Shown: positions 45,683 through 58,360 of the stretch, piece after piece
Numbering within the stretch: position 1 is the first letter of the stretch
How the letters are laid out: the number at the start of each line of letters is the position of its first letter
Origin: Phragmites australis
Taxonomy: Eukaryota > Streptophyta > Magnoliopsida > Poales > Poaceae
DNA length: 64,000 nucleotides
Reading direction: 5' to 3'
NCBI RefSeq assembly: GCF_958298935.1
Contig: NC_084923.1
Span: forward strand, 36,610,501 to 36,674,500
The notes under the pieces: model-generated
Told to the model about the DNA's origin: nothing
Databases searched by the model: none
The model's input: only the letters and a program-made list of their open reading frames with translations
Translations under genes and position numbers: made by a program

Positions 45683-46439
45683 TGTTGACGTGAAAAGATG
45701 CCACACCAAACACTGAGCACTTCATGTGTAGAATACTGGATCAGATATTCCGATCTCCCGATCGGATGTTCCAATCGGTGTCGGATGTTTCAATCTAAAT
45801 ATTTGACGAACAACACATAGAAAACCCTAGTCGTGACGCCACACCGTTAGACCTTTATCATCACTCATACTCGGGAGGGACTCTATCAGCGCGTAGATAG
45901 CCGACGGTTCGTCCTTGGTTGTCGAGATCAAGAACGAGAAGCAATAGGGAGGTTGGAAAAGAGAACTAGGGCAAAATGGGTAAAAAAGGTAAAGTAAATT
46001 GTATTTGTTCGATTGGATGTTGGATGTTCTCAATCGGCCATGACCCTTTATATTTATAGAGATGGTTGCTCTTACTCTATTTTGAGTCAGAATCTACTAA
46101 AACTTATCTTTAAATCCGACTCTGTCTCTTCCCAAAAATCCGGATTTAGGTTAGATCGGATGTTCCGATACTCATGATCGGATGTTTCAATCCATATCGG
46201 AAGGCCCTATTTTTTAAAACACCGACCTCTCTATTTGGCAAAAAATATTTATATCAGATATTCCGATTGATAACATTGGATGTAACGATCCAGTCGAAAG
46301 GTCCGATCTTTTCAAACACTGACCTCTTTGTTTAGCAAAAAGATTTAACTGGATGTTTCGATCCTCCGATTGGATGTTCCGATGTATTGAAACTTACAGC
46401 TCTGAAACTCTTGCAAAATGCCAATTTTTGTCATCAACA
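45683..46439 (-). repeat. 3' LTR of the gag-only gypsy element
   Basis: The LTR is 757 bases. It contains repeated TCGGATGTTCCGATC-like imperfect palindromes and CTTTATATTTATAG, a TATA-like box for one orientation. Confidence 0.85.
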
Positions 46440-47022
46440 CATGCCCCCTGTTTCTTGGTGAAGCTTGCTTACAAAAAGCATATCATCTCCCTTTATACCC
46501 ATTTCTTAGGACGATGATCAAGACATCGTCTATGAATATCCCTTAGGATGATGGTAACCAATACATCGGCCATGCTTCTTTATTTATTTATTGATACACT
46601 TCACCTTCATCCATAGCATGAAATTCTGAAGGTAACACAAAAACTATTTTGATATCCCTACCTTCAGTTGGTGAAACATTATTAGCATGCACTGGCGTCT
46701 TTCTATAATCAAATAATTCTTCATCTTCTTTATCATCTTGCGTAGGCATTGGTGTTGTTATTGGCGAAAGGGCTGCCGTAGGAACTGTTATGGCATCTAA
46801 GTTTGGTTTTCACATTTGCTTCACGAGTTGCATTGGTTTAACCTCATTGAAAGCAACATCCCACAATTTTTCTGTTTGTCGCTCCATTAATTCTTGCTTG
46901 CGCCGCTGCTGCAATCTTCTCTTCTTTGTGTGAGATAAGCTCGATGGACATCACCTCGGCTGTAGGTACTTAGAAAGTGACTTGCTACTACTTGCTTCAT
47001 GATTATTGGTCTTTAAAGCATC

Positions 47023-49785
47023 TTAGACAGTAGTAGGTACATGTTTAGACTTGACCGGATTATCACCACAAATAATCGGTCTTTTACCAAGTTCTTCGAT
47101 GACCACTTTCATTGAACCAATCTCAATAATATTAGTAGCAGTGATCCTTGTCTTACCAATATTAGAATCTGAATTTTGAGTAGACACACTACTCCCCTTG
47201 ACCTGGTATGCTTTCTTTATAATCTTAGCATATTGAACATCATTAGACCAATTTATATGACCCAATCAGTCATGCACAGGAAGTTATATTCTATCAAATA
47301 TCAGCCTTCGTGGTGCTACTCACATTGAATGAAAAGGAATAAATTGCATAGGAGGAGGAGGCATCCACATACCATTATAGCCCTATGTTGGACAAGGAGG
47401 GAAGAGCATTAGAGGAAGTGTCCAAGGCAATGACGGCGATGGACCAAGTGGCAGGTAGACATTAGTAGGATGATCCTCCCTTGGTTGATGATGATTATAC
47501 ACCCTTTTCCTTGAAGGTGATCTTGGTCGCTTCAAACTTGTCATGTCTCTTTGCTTCATTAAACTTCCACTCACAAACCTCCGAGCCTTTTGGTTTAATC
47601 ATTCTTAGCTCAGCATTGTCATACCCCCGGAGGTTAAAGTATCCACTACAATCTTGACTGATTCTTTGCCTTCAGAAGTTTTCTCAAGTAGCACTTATCT
47701 TAGCAAGTTTTTGTTCTCCCTCAAAGGTTTAAGCATTTCTTAACCAACGACTACATTTTTTCCTTTAGTTGATTCAGCTTGAGTTGGCCGAATTAGGATA
47801 CTCTTATCTTGGAGATCAATCACATTAACCGGGAACAGTTGCTTACCCACTTGCATCTCCGAAAATTTCAATCGTCCTTCATTAATGGCTGATTGAATCT
47901 GTCGACGAAAAATATTACAATCTTTAGTAGCATGAAAATAAGAATTATGTCATTTGTAATAAGCTCACCTCTTTAATTCATCTAATGTCAAAATTACATG
48001 ACCATGAGACAGCTTAATCTGTTTTTCTTGTAGCAAGTAATCAAAAAATCTATCGTACTTTGCTACATCAAAAGTAAATTTAATGTCTTCTTGCCGATTT
48101 TTAGGAGGTATCGACTTAAGAGCTGAACAAACGAATGATTTAGACTTAAAAGACCAAATGCATTGGGCCACACATACATCAAAGTCATCCTCGTCCAAAC
48201 TTTCAGATTTATATTCAAGCATGTGAACATCAGGACAATTTTCTCTCACTTTATCATTTGATCTCTGAAAAATTCTATACTTTTTTGCCTGACTTTCTTG
48301 AGCCAAAGCTTTTTGTAACACTTTACTAACATCTGAGAAATCATGATTCTCTAGCTTTTCTTTTAAATGAGGAAGTAAACTAGATCAGCCAAGTCTCTAT
48401 CAAAAAATTTCAAATTAAAATATCGGGTCATTGTATCTCTAAACCTTCAAATATAATCAGCAACGGGCTCATTGTGTTTTAGTTTAATCAATGTTAAATG
48501 TGATAATCTAAGCTCAATATCCCCAGTATAAAAATACTTATAGAATTTTTTTTTCTCTAATTAAGACCATGTATAAATAGAATTATGTGCCAAAGAAGTA
48601 AACCAAGTAAATACAAGGCCATATAATGATAAAAGGAAACAATCTCAGTTTTAATGTATCGCTAGCACTAGCTTCACCACACTACAAAATAAATTGAGCA
48701 ACATGCTCTAAAGTGGTTCTACCATCACCCCCAATGAACTTAATAAATTCAGGCACTCTAAACCCTCTGAGATACTGAATATTTTCATAGAAATTGGGCT
48801 ATGGCTTTTGACACGCACGTGCTCTACCTTTGGGCTTTACCCCGAACTGCTCTCTTAGAACACTAAACACTTGCTCTCTAACATTTTCAGGCCCCATTTA
48901 TGACTCGGCCATAGGCCGAGTGGATGTCCCATCAGCTGGTTGCTGTGGCCTAAAAATATTGAGCTATGGTGTTTCATATGCATTAGTATGGTTCAATTGT
49001 GTACTTGTTATATGCTGTAGAGAACTACTAAAATTACTAGTAGGTAGTGGACCATATGGAATGCCGGAACCTTGAGGTGGCATGGAAGGTATATTGTATG
49101 CTATAGTGCGATACAATGGTGTTTGGAAATTTGCCAAGCTTCCTCCCATACCAGTGCAATTGCTAACATTAGGCGCACCCGAATTGACCATATTAGCATT
49201 TGCAAACGGTGAAGGCATAAGTGTTGTAGATTCGGGTAACAGTATTTGGAATAACATGTGGTAATGCATTATGACCAACTGAACTTAACGCATTAGTTTA
49301 GCTATATGTTGCATCGGCACACCCTGCGGTGTAACTTTAGATGGTGTACCTGCTGCTGATGCATTAGCAAGCAAAGAGTCATGCTGACCGCTGCTATTAC
49401 TGCTACCATTATCATGAGGCAAAACATGTTGTTTTAGATCTTTTTCACTTTGCACTTCAAAACCCATAACCTTAAGACGACTAGGTAACAACCTATCCAA
49501 TGCATTATACATAGAAGCACCTACTTGCTGATCAATCATCAAAGAAACTTTATCTTTAGTAAGATGTACATCACTTGCAGTGGAAGTTACCTCAGGCTTG
49601 GTGTAGATAGGTGTGAAATCTCTTCCTTTCCAGATGACGCCCTGTCTCATCTTTTGGTAGAATGAAGCGAACGCCCTGTCAAACTCCATCTTATGTTTCT
49701 CGTATTCTCGTTGTGCCTCCTCATCTAGCTCCTTGATGGCGGGCACAACGATGTTGTCAGGGTTGACTTCAGCTCCGTTCATCAT
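47023..49785 (-). pseudogene. Gypsy gag remnants
   Basis: Reading leftward: 49785-49285 begins MMNGAEVNPDNIVVPAIKEL and is charged and helical. 49278-48964 is a proline/serine/asparagine-rich linker. The gag core includes VLQKALAQESQAKKYRIFQR at about 48321. 48130-47965 has FDVAKYDRFFDYLLQEKQIK and LSHGHVILTLDELKR. This is followed by HNSYFHATKDCNIFRRQIQS-like sequence near 47930. These phrases are characteristic of a grass gypsy gag. Stops and frameshifts occur between pieces, and no pol domain follows. Confidence 0.7.
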
Positions 49786-49854
49786 GGCTAGGGTTTCCAG
49801 ATTTGGCTAGAAGATGGTTGAAACGCTTCTCCCTAGCGGAGTTGCCAAAAAGTG

Positions 49855-50613
49855 TGTTGACACGAAAAGATGTCATGCCAAACACTAAGCACTTCATGTG
49901 TAGAATATTGGATCGGATGTTCTGATCCCCCGATCAGATGTTCCGATCGGTGTCAGATGTTTCGATTTGAATATCCGACAGACAGCACCTAGGAAACTCT
50001 AGTCATGGCGCTGCACCGTTGGAACTTTATCATCACCCACGCTCGGGAGGGACAATTTAGAACGTAGATGGCCAGCGGTTTGTCCTTGGTCGTCGAGATC
50101 AAGAACAAGAAGCAATAGGAAGGTTGGAAAAGAGATCTAGGGCAAAAGGGTTAAAAAAAGAAAGGTAAAGTAAATTGTATTTGTTCTATTGGATGTTGGA
50201 TGTTCTCAATCATCCATGGCCCTTTATATTTATAGGGAGGGTTAGTCTTACCCCATTTTGAATCGGAATCTACCAAAACTTATCTTCAAATCCAACTCGA
50301 TCTCTTCCCAAAAATCCAGATCTAGGTTAGATCGGATGTTCCGATACTCATGATCGGATGTTCCAATCCATATCGGAAGGTCCAGTTTTTTTAAACACTG
50401 ACCTCTCTGTTTGGTAAAAAATATTTAATCAGATGTTTTGATGATAACATTGGATGTTTCAATCTAGTCGGAAGGTCCGATTTTTTCAAACACCAACCTT
50501 TCTGTTTGGCAAAAAGATTTAACCGGATGTTCTAATCCTCCGATCGAATGTTCGGATGCGTTGAAACTACTAGCTCTGAAACTCTTACAAAATGCCAATT
50601 TTTGTTATCAATA
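49855..50613 (-). repeat. 5' LTR of the gag-only gypsy element
   Basis: Counterpart of 45683-46439, with the same palindromic motif array and many substitutions. Confidence 0.85.
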
Positions 50614-51282
50614 GTTAGGTGACTAAGTGTAGACAGTCATCCAATGACTTGTCTCTGTTTGTTTTAACACGTTGAGCATTAGCAAGTCATATGTCTTTTA
50701 TTATATTAATAAGGAAGATTTTTCCTTTGCTCTCAATGCTATAAATCTATACTATAAAGAGCAACCACAAATAATTTTATGTCCACCCAAAAAATACGCA
50801 CGGGACAACCAGCAACCTCGGATATGTAAATATCTATAAACAATGTTACACATCCAACAACCCAGATTCGATTGACTCTGTGTCATTGCATCCAAAGACT
50901 GAGATTGCATCGTCCCTCCCCTCTCATCTCGCTACGTGCACCTCATCCGGTTGCTATTTCCTTCTTCATTCCTTCGAAATCAATTAGGAGGTCACAATCA
51001 TGCACGCTAATTATGAAACCACAATCAAATAATGCATGCAATCAATTACGTGCAACATGTTCCCTGAATTTTGCTCAATCCACACCAATGCTGCAAATTT
51101 GATCGCCACCATTGCCATGCCTAGGCGACGCCCTTCCACAGCACGCCACTCACTTCTCATCGTTGCCGCCCTTCACCGTACTGGACGCCTCTAACTTGCT
51201 CGCCATCGAAGATGCATCCTTGCTGCTCGCCATCAAGCCGCACATGGGATCTATCGAGGACACACAATTAGGCTCAATTAGT

Positions 51283-51472
51283 CATAAATAAGGCCCCAAA
51301 ACAACATCAATTAGTCAAAATCCCTCACCCAATTTCCCCTTTCAAATTAACTTGTGATTAATTTAGAAACCCCAATTAATTAGTCATCAATTAGGCACCA
51401 AAACCATATCAATTGGTCATCACCCCTCACTCATTTTCCCTTCCAAATTAACGCGTGATGATTTTAGAAACC
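51283..51472. repeat. Tandem duplication, ~102-bp unit
   Basis: Two diverged copies share AGGCACCAAAAC / AGGCCCCAAAAC, ATCAATTAGTCA / ATCAATTGGTCA, CCCTCAC, CAAATTAAC and GATTTTAGAAACCC blocks in order. Confidence 0.75.
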
Positions 51473-51584
51473 CAATAAGTTTGAAAACCTCTAACCAGTT
51501 TATATATGCAATTAATTGACTAATACTATCAACATTAAATATCCTTAACACACCATTATTTCATTCCATCTATATCCAATAATT

Positions 51585-51721
51585 AATTAATCTCCTTCTA
51601 AAATACTACCCAAATCAATTATTCTCCTTCCAAAATATTCCCCAAATCAATTAATCTCCTTCCAAAATACTGCCGAAATCAATTAATCTCCTTGCAAAAT
51701 ATCACCCAATCAATTATTCTT
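51585..51721. repeat. Tandem repeat, 31-32-bp unit, about 4.3 copies
   Basis: The unit is AATTAATCTCCTTCCAAAAT followed by ACTGCCCAAATC, with small variation between copies. Confidence 0.9.
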
Positions 51722-52814
51722 GATCAATTAGGAAACCCACTCATAAATCTTTCTGGCATGTCACAATTCTTTCATCACCTTATCACATATGTGCATATGC
51801 CAATCTCCTACTTCACTCCACCCATGTCAGGGCCACAATAGTCCCACATGGTCGTCCCATGCCGTGATCCTGTGCTGACGACCACTCCTTCCCATGTTGC
51901 GAGGTGAGGCATCCTTTCTGCCATTTAATTTTTTGTCTGTAGGATTGCTTGTGTTCTTTTATACCAAACTAGTTTTTCCTGTGTTTTGTTGATCTCACTT
52001 CAATGGATGCTCATGCGCATCTCTTGTTTGTTGAAATACTATAATGTCAGGTCCATGTGCCAAACACAATTTATATGAAAAGAGTTCATTATTTGCTATG
52101 TTATATTTAGGTGATCATGGATTATACACTTCCATTTTTTCTTGTTACACTGGAAGATTGAAAGGATAATGATGAGTCTATAAAAGATAGTGCAAGATCC
52201 TAGCTTGCACTTGGCGAGATACCGTGAGGAGTTGTGTTCATTTTCATGTATGGAATTATTGATACTCGTATGATATGCACTTGTTTAATTTGTGACTATT
52301 GCATTTTTCAACTGCAATTTCCATATTTCATTTTCAAATTTAAGATATTTGATTCTTATGGAGTGATTCCTCCATGTATGATTAGTTAAAAGGTGGTTTA
52401 ACTATCATAGTATGCTACGGTTTTAATGCATGTGTGAATAACATACACAATATGCATCATGTTTTAATTGATAGGTAACTTTTTACTTCTTCAAATTGCT
52501 ATATTATTGATTGATTTTCTACCTGTAGGTACATGATTTTGTTGTTTTTTGGTTTTACCAGTAAATTGTGTTATAACTTTTTTTTTTGTCTCTGTGACTG
52601 TAATCTTCAATAGCAACCATACACATGAAATCAATAAATATTATAATGAAAGTCGAAAATGATGATTTGATGCATTACATATGCATGCTTACAAATTTTT
52701 TACTCCCATTACAATATTTATTGATTCCATGTATTTATAACACGTGTGCGATTGCTAGTTACCACATTAATCAGAGATAGAAAAAAGCAAAGTGTCCCTA
52801 TACATGCTTATATA

Positions 52815-53359
52815 TTACCCACATATGCTGTTATTAAAAAAAAGCCAAATGCCAGCAAGAAAAAGGCAACCTAATTTGATTAATACATAAGATCGGTGTG
52901 CCCTAGATGCATTAAAGTGTTCAAAGCTACAATTCAAATGATCTTTTGATGTAAAATGCAATAAAAAAAAAGAAAAATAGAAATATAGCTCTATAAGAGA
53001 GGTGTAAAAAGAAACAAAAAGAAGATAAGACCTTATACAAGGTGATCTATTCAAATTGTGGAAAAACAAGCATCCACTCAAAGAAAAAAAAACAATATAA
53101 CCGATTCTCTCTCCCTCCCAGACAATGTAGATGGGCTGGCGATTCGATTGGCCAACACCGTTGCCCGCTCTGTAGCAGAGGAAGGGGATGGATGCTGTGT
53201 TAGGTGGGAAGACGTCGACGTTAAGGATGTCATAATGCGTAATGGTGTTAAAGCGAGAGACAAGTTTGGACCGCGTATCCAATGCCAAATAACTAAGACG
53301 GATGCAACAAAAAAGAGAAGTCCAATGACCCGTATGGCCACCGACATCGATGAAGACAA
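52815..53359 (-). CDS. Unidentified overlapping frames, possible gene remnant (doubtful)
   Basis: Two overlapping minus-strand frames are seen. One (53359-53078) starts MSSSMSVAIRVIGLLFFVAS, a membrane-anchor-like N-terminus. The other (53288-52815) contains YDILNVDVFPPNTASIPFLC in a different frame of the same DNA. No family is recognised, and the first frame ends after 93 codons in low-complexity sequence. The upstream side was cut by insertion of the LTR element at 53372. Could be a gene fragment or chance frames. Confidence 0.2.
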
Positions 53360-53371
53360 GGATTAGTAGGG

Positions 53372-55129
53372 TGCAGGGATCGGTGACGTCTTAAGAGAGG
53401 GAGAATAGTGAATTAGAACACTTAAAAACTAACCTAATTGGCTCCAAAAATTTCACAAGATAAACCTATATCAATTTATATCTAAATGTGCTCTAGGTTT
53501 ATCTAGTGTATCTATTCTATCGCTTAAAAGATTTACAACCTATAGCCAATCCTAGCAAACTACTCCAGAAAAGTAAATGCACAAAGATAGATTGCAAGAA
53601 TATAAATGCAGAAGTGTAACGACGGTAGAGAAAACAAACTCTGCACAAGGGATTTTTATCTCATGGTACCGATGGTATGAAAGCCACCCATAGTCCACGT
53701 TAGAACTCCACTAAGGATATGCTCCCGATCGACACTCGGTTACAACTCTTGAGCCACTAAGCCACTAAACCAAGGCCTCAAGCTGGATGAACCACCAAGC
53801 CACCAAGTCAAGGTCTTACCACTAGCCTCTCTTCCAATCATTTGCCGTCATAATCACTTTGGAGCATGAGCCACTAAGGCAAGGGTCTCCGCATCCCTGT
53901 ACAAGCATCTTACCGCCGCTCCACACCAAGTCTGAGGGTCAAAAAGCTTGAGCAACTCCAGCTCAAGTTGCCGGCGAGTCACACAAGACTCTAAGGCGCT
54001 GGCGTAGTACAAACTAGGATTATTCCTTGATCCCTTCTTCAAGCTGCAGCACCTAACTACAACTCACTCTAGGCCTATAAGCACTAAACACTCTCTAATC
54101 TTGTGCTTAATTACCTTAGATGATCACTTTAAGCACTTTGGTGGCTTGGATGTCTTCGCAAGTGTCTCTATATTTCTCTGAACTCAAGCAGCTTCAAATG
54201 ATCGAATGGAGAGGTATTTATAGCCTCAAACTCGCTAACTAGCCATTTTAACCCAACGGCTAAAAAAGATGTTAACACCGGATTATCCGATAACAATAAT
54301 AGTATAATCAACTGACAATTTGGTGTGTACATCATCAGAAACTAGCCATTGAACTCCCACTCAAAGTCATCCTGAACACCGAATACTCCAGTGAGATCTT
54401 TAACTCCATCTCCAGACCTTCCAGCGAGTTCACTTGAGCTAGACCACGCCACTTCTTCTCTGCAAGAAATGCTCCGGTGTGTTGATCTTTATAGCACCAA
54501 ACCTTCTGGTGCGTTGTTCGTCATTCTTCAACACTTGTTGTCGCCTCTGTTAGAAATGCTCCGGTGCTATAATCCGGTGTACACATAACCTATCATCGGA
54601 CCATCCGGTGATGTATTCTCTAATCTTCAACTCTTAGAAACACTTCTGTAGGAAATACTCCGGTGTGAAGCATCCGGTGTTCAACATAGGCACTGGATCT
54701 TTCGGTGAGTTGATCTTCGTTCTTCTGTGCTTGGATTCTTCTCTGCAAGAATTAGTTCGTCATGATCCTCCGGTGATCACCGAACCATCCAGTGAAGCTA
54801 TCTGTATTATCACTTTTATCAACAATGCTCCGCTACTTATGTCCATTTGACACCAAACTATCCGGTGAGGTATAGATACAAAGCTTCGATGAGTACAATT
54901 CTTCTAGCACCGGATCATCCGATGTGTACATTTTTCCTGTGACTTCTCTAATTCAATCAATCTTTGTCTCGGCTGCGGTAGCTTCTTTATGTATTGCATC
55001 CATGAGACCTACTAAAGCATACTTGACAAATATGTTAGTCACATTGACTATATTATCATTAATCACCAAAATCACATGCATGCCCTAAGATGTTCCGCTA
55101 CAATCTCCACAAGAGCATGTTTGCTATAA
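53372..55129 (-). repeat. 3' LTR of the SIRE-like element
   Basis: The LTR is 1758 bases. It contains an array of ACCGGAT...ATCCGGT palindromic words and half-sites at 54270-54930 and shares its ordered blocks with 58361-60050 and 32351-33932. LTR divergence is substantial. Confidence 0.85.
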
Positions 55130-56781
55130 TCTCTTCCTTTTTGGTAATTGATGACAACACAATAAAAACAAGAGGCAAATTAAAAATGATACCAAATATA
55201 AATGGCCAAAGATCTTACCTCTTTGCTTGGATGCATGTATTTACTACTTAGTTTCCCTATTGTTGTGGCTCCCCTTTCTCTATTGCTACTTTCTCCCTTG
55301 TTCAACCCATGCAAGAACTCCCCCTTTGTCAATCTTGACATGCTATCATGCATCTTGCTTATTCTCTCCTAGACATGCCATTTTGTATCTTGCTTTGGTC
55401 ATCAATTTTTTTTTCTCTTTGTCAACAATCTCAAAAATGGCTACAAGCATATGTTGAAGAGAAAATGTTAGAGCACATCAAAGAGAGTTTCATAAATTAT
55501 TATTAAATAAAATAATACCAATTGAAGGGATACCACTGGTAAGAATTCAATTCAAGAAAATAGTACCAACTGAAATAAAAGCATATAGATCACAATTTAT
55601 GAAACTCACATAATATGATTTAAACTCCCCCTATATATGTGCATATATATGGTAAGATAGAAACATATGTATAACTATACAATATGTAAAGATAGGAAGT
55701 TTAAGCTATATTATTCGTAGATGTGGCTTAAATGAAAAAAGAATTGACAATGATACCAATTGAAACTTTTAAGCATCGCATACCTCCGAGGATTTGAGGA
55801 TTACTCCATGAGACTACAAAAGATATAACTTGCAACACATGTTAGTCTTAAATTCATAACCCATAGGATATGCTCCCCGTAAATACGTACATACAAATGT
55901 TGAATACTTGTGATATATATGCACTCGTCATTGATAACAATGGGGAATTTACCCTATAGATTGGATTAATGGCATATAAATGATATCAAATATAAGACTA
56001 GTGCCATGAAAGGAATATACTACTAATAAACCATATAGGTTGCTCATGGGTTAGAGATAAGCACAAACAACCTACCATATGAAAGACCTACACTAGCCAC
56101 TGCAATAAATTGAAATATACATATGCAATTCTAGGCAAGACAAAGTAATTAGATGCAACACAAAATGCATGAACAAGAATCTAGCTACTATTACCTCTTT
56201 TACCTTTAGATGGGGGGATGTTGGGTGTATGTTGATCATGATTTTTATTAATACGTCCAAACTTGTATCCTTGACTTCTTTGCTTGAATTTTCACCTTAT
56301 TTTGTGTGCCAAGTCTCCAACTCCACCAAACCAACCCTTGGGCTTCAAGTCTTCTGTGGAATCCGAACCGATTGGAGTTCCTTCATGTTGTGATTACTTC
56401 CTTGGGCACCTAAATGGGTTGGTTCCACCCCATTCCTTTCTCCCAACCTTGTGTGCAACCACCTTGCCATTATCCTTTTTCTTGAGCTTGTAGTTGTTGC
56501 TCTTGGCCTTGATCTTGTAGTTGGACTTGGTGTAGAAAGTGGATGTCTTAATGGAGAGGTTCATCACTATCCTCTTCTCCTTAGTCTTCTTCTTGACTTG
56601 CTTGCATTAGAAGGACTTGTAGCCTTCTTGATGACATTTGAAGCATGTCACGGTGGACCCCTCTGCAAGCTTGTTCACCATGTTAGAACGATTATCTTGA
56701 GAAGGTTGGGTATATTTTTTGCCCTTTAATCTTGCAAGTCATTCTTGAACTTCTTCACTTCTTGCTTGAACTCATCATTTT

Positions 56782-58261
56782 TTATGCAATGAGTTCATTA
56801 GATGGTTCTACAAGAATATTCTCCACACATATTTCATTGCAAAGGGGTGAGTTAGATAAATCAATTAAATCATCACAAGAGGTACAAACATCTACCTTAG
56901 GATTGAAATTAAATAGAGAAGTAAATTGCATCAAAGGGATATTAGGTTGAGATTTAATGCACTCAAATTTTACCTTAAGCTTTTCATGCTCCTTATTTAG
57001 CAATTTGAATTTGCTCAATAATTGTTTCTAATTGAAAACAAAGGTAGCATGAATGTCATTAAGTGTATCAATCTTCTTAAGTTTTTTAGATTGTTTCTTT
57101 AAAGCCCTTTGTTGTTCATTGATAAAATCAAGAAGTTCTTGTTGAGAGGGAGAATCCTCATCAGATTCATCATCACTTATAACGATATCTATACCTTTGG
57201 CCATGAGGCACTTGTGTGATGGCTTGCACGATGACGAACTTGACGAAAAGTTTCTCTTGGAGGAATGGGTGGCGAAGCTCTCATCACTTGAGCTCGAAGC
57301 TTCATCTTCACTCACCTATCTTCGTATGCTTGCAAATGCCTCACGTCTTTCTCTTGTCTCTCTCTTGCTCTTGATCTTCCTCTCTTTCTTGATATGATCG
57401 ATTATTTTGACCAAGTCTTTTATGAAGATTCGGTGATCAATCTTGGCATTGATCTTCTTAATGTTCTTCTCTACTTGTAAGATGAGCTTGGCAACTTCGG
57501 GATTCATCTCTTCTTCACTTGAGGTGTTTTGCTCATCTTCTTCATCGCTCTCTTCATCTTCATCATCTTCACTTGAACTTGACTCTTGCTCTTGCCTCCT
57601 CATCTTCACCTTCATATGTGGGTATGGTGCTTGCTTGCTTATGTGGGTAAGGTTCTTGGTGTCAGATGAGGAAGAAGCTTCCACCCCTATGTTCATAGTC
57701 ATTTCAGAGACAGTGATCTTGACGAGTACTTAACTTGGAGTCATCCTCTTGATGTTGTTTTTGTCGTAGATGATGGAGACTATCAACTTGTATTTTGGAA
57801 GAAGAGTTTGAAGTATTCTTCTCACCACTTGATCATCTTCAATTTGCGTCGAACCTAACCCATTGATCTCATTGACAAGAATATTCAAACGTGAGTACAT
57901 GTCATTAGTATTTTCATGGGGTAGTTATTGATGCCATTGAGCTTAGTAACTAGCACATGATATTTCTCATTGAGCACATCTTTTGTGCATTCATAAATTT
58001 CAATGAGACTAGCCAAATATCATGTGCATTGGTGAGAGAATAAGCATCAACATTTAAAGATGATAAAATGATACTCTTCGCTAATACATCTAATTGTCTC
58101 TCCTTGTTAGTGATGTGTTGCCTCAACTCTTTATCGGTGACTCTCCAAACATCTAGACCATTAGCTTGCAAATAACAATATATTATAATTTTCCAACAAG
58201 AAAAATTTGAGCCATAAAAAAGTGGAGCACTATAGGTATCCATCATAACCCCGAACGTCAC
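56782..58261 (-). pseudogene. SIRE-like gag remnants
   Basis: Reading leftward: 58261-57950 has APLFYGSNFSCWKIIIYCYL and GLDVWRVTDKELRQHITNKE, a typical Copia gag N-terminus. 57702-57316 is acidic/serine-rich followed by helical KIDHRIFIKDLVKIIDHIKK. 57220-57028 has ISDDESDEDSPSQQELLDFI. 57018-56782 has a helical and cysteine-containing segment. The frames are separated by stops or shifts. No protease, integrase or RT sequence is present between here and the left LTR. Confidence 0.7.
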
Positions 58262-58360
58262 AACTTACTAGCCTAACCAATCAAAATGAGACGAGATCTC
58301 AAATGCCACTTGAAATGGTGTGTCCTTATAAAAGGTATGAGCCCCTACTTTAATACCAAT

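Larger units (their letters stand above)
45683..50613 (-). mobile_element. Non-autonomous Ty3/gypsy-type element, gag only
   Basis: LTRs are 45683-46439 and 49855-50613. Ends TGTTGAC and ATCAACA (decayed to ATCAATA on the right). Flanks GTTTG and GTTAG are a target duplication with one change. On the minus strand the right LTR is followed by a TTTTGGCAACTCCGCTAGGG primer-binding region, and the left LTR is preceded by a purine tract AAACAGGGGGCATG (46440-46453). The 3.4 kb interior encodes gag remnants only, with no protease, RT or integrase. The LTRs are clearly diverged, so the insertion is not recent. Confidence 0.85.
50614..53366. other. Intergenic region with tandem repeats
   Basis: AT-rich sequence without a recognised gene apart from the doubtful frames at 52815-53359. 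Two local tandem repeats are listed separately. Confidence 0.5.

Noticed and set aside
53058..53366. 102-codon plus-strand frame next to the SIRE-like element
   Set aside because: No family recognised. Its stop lies two codons from the insertion site by chance, and the opposite strand is an equally plausible reading.
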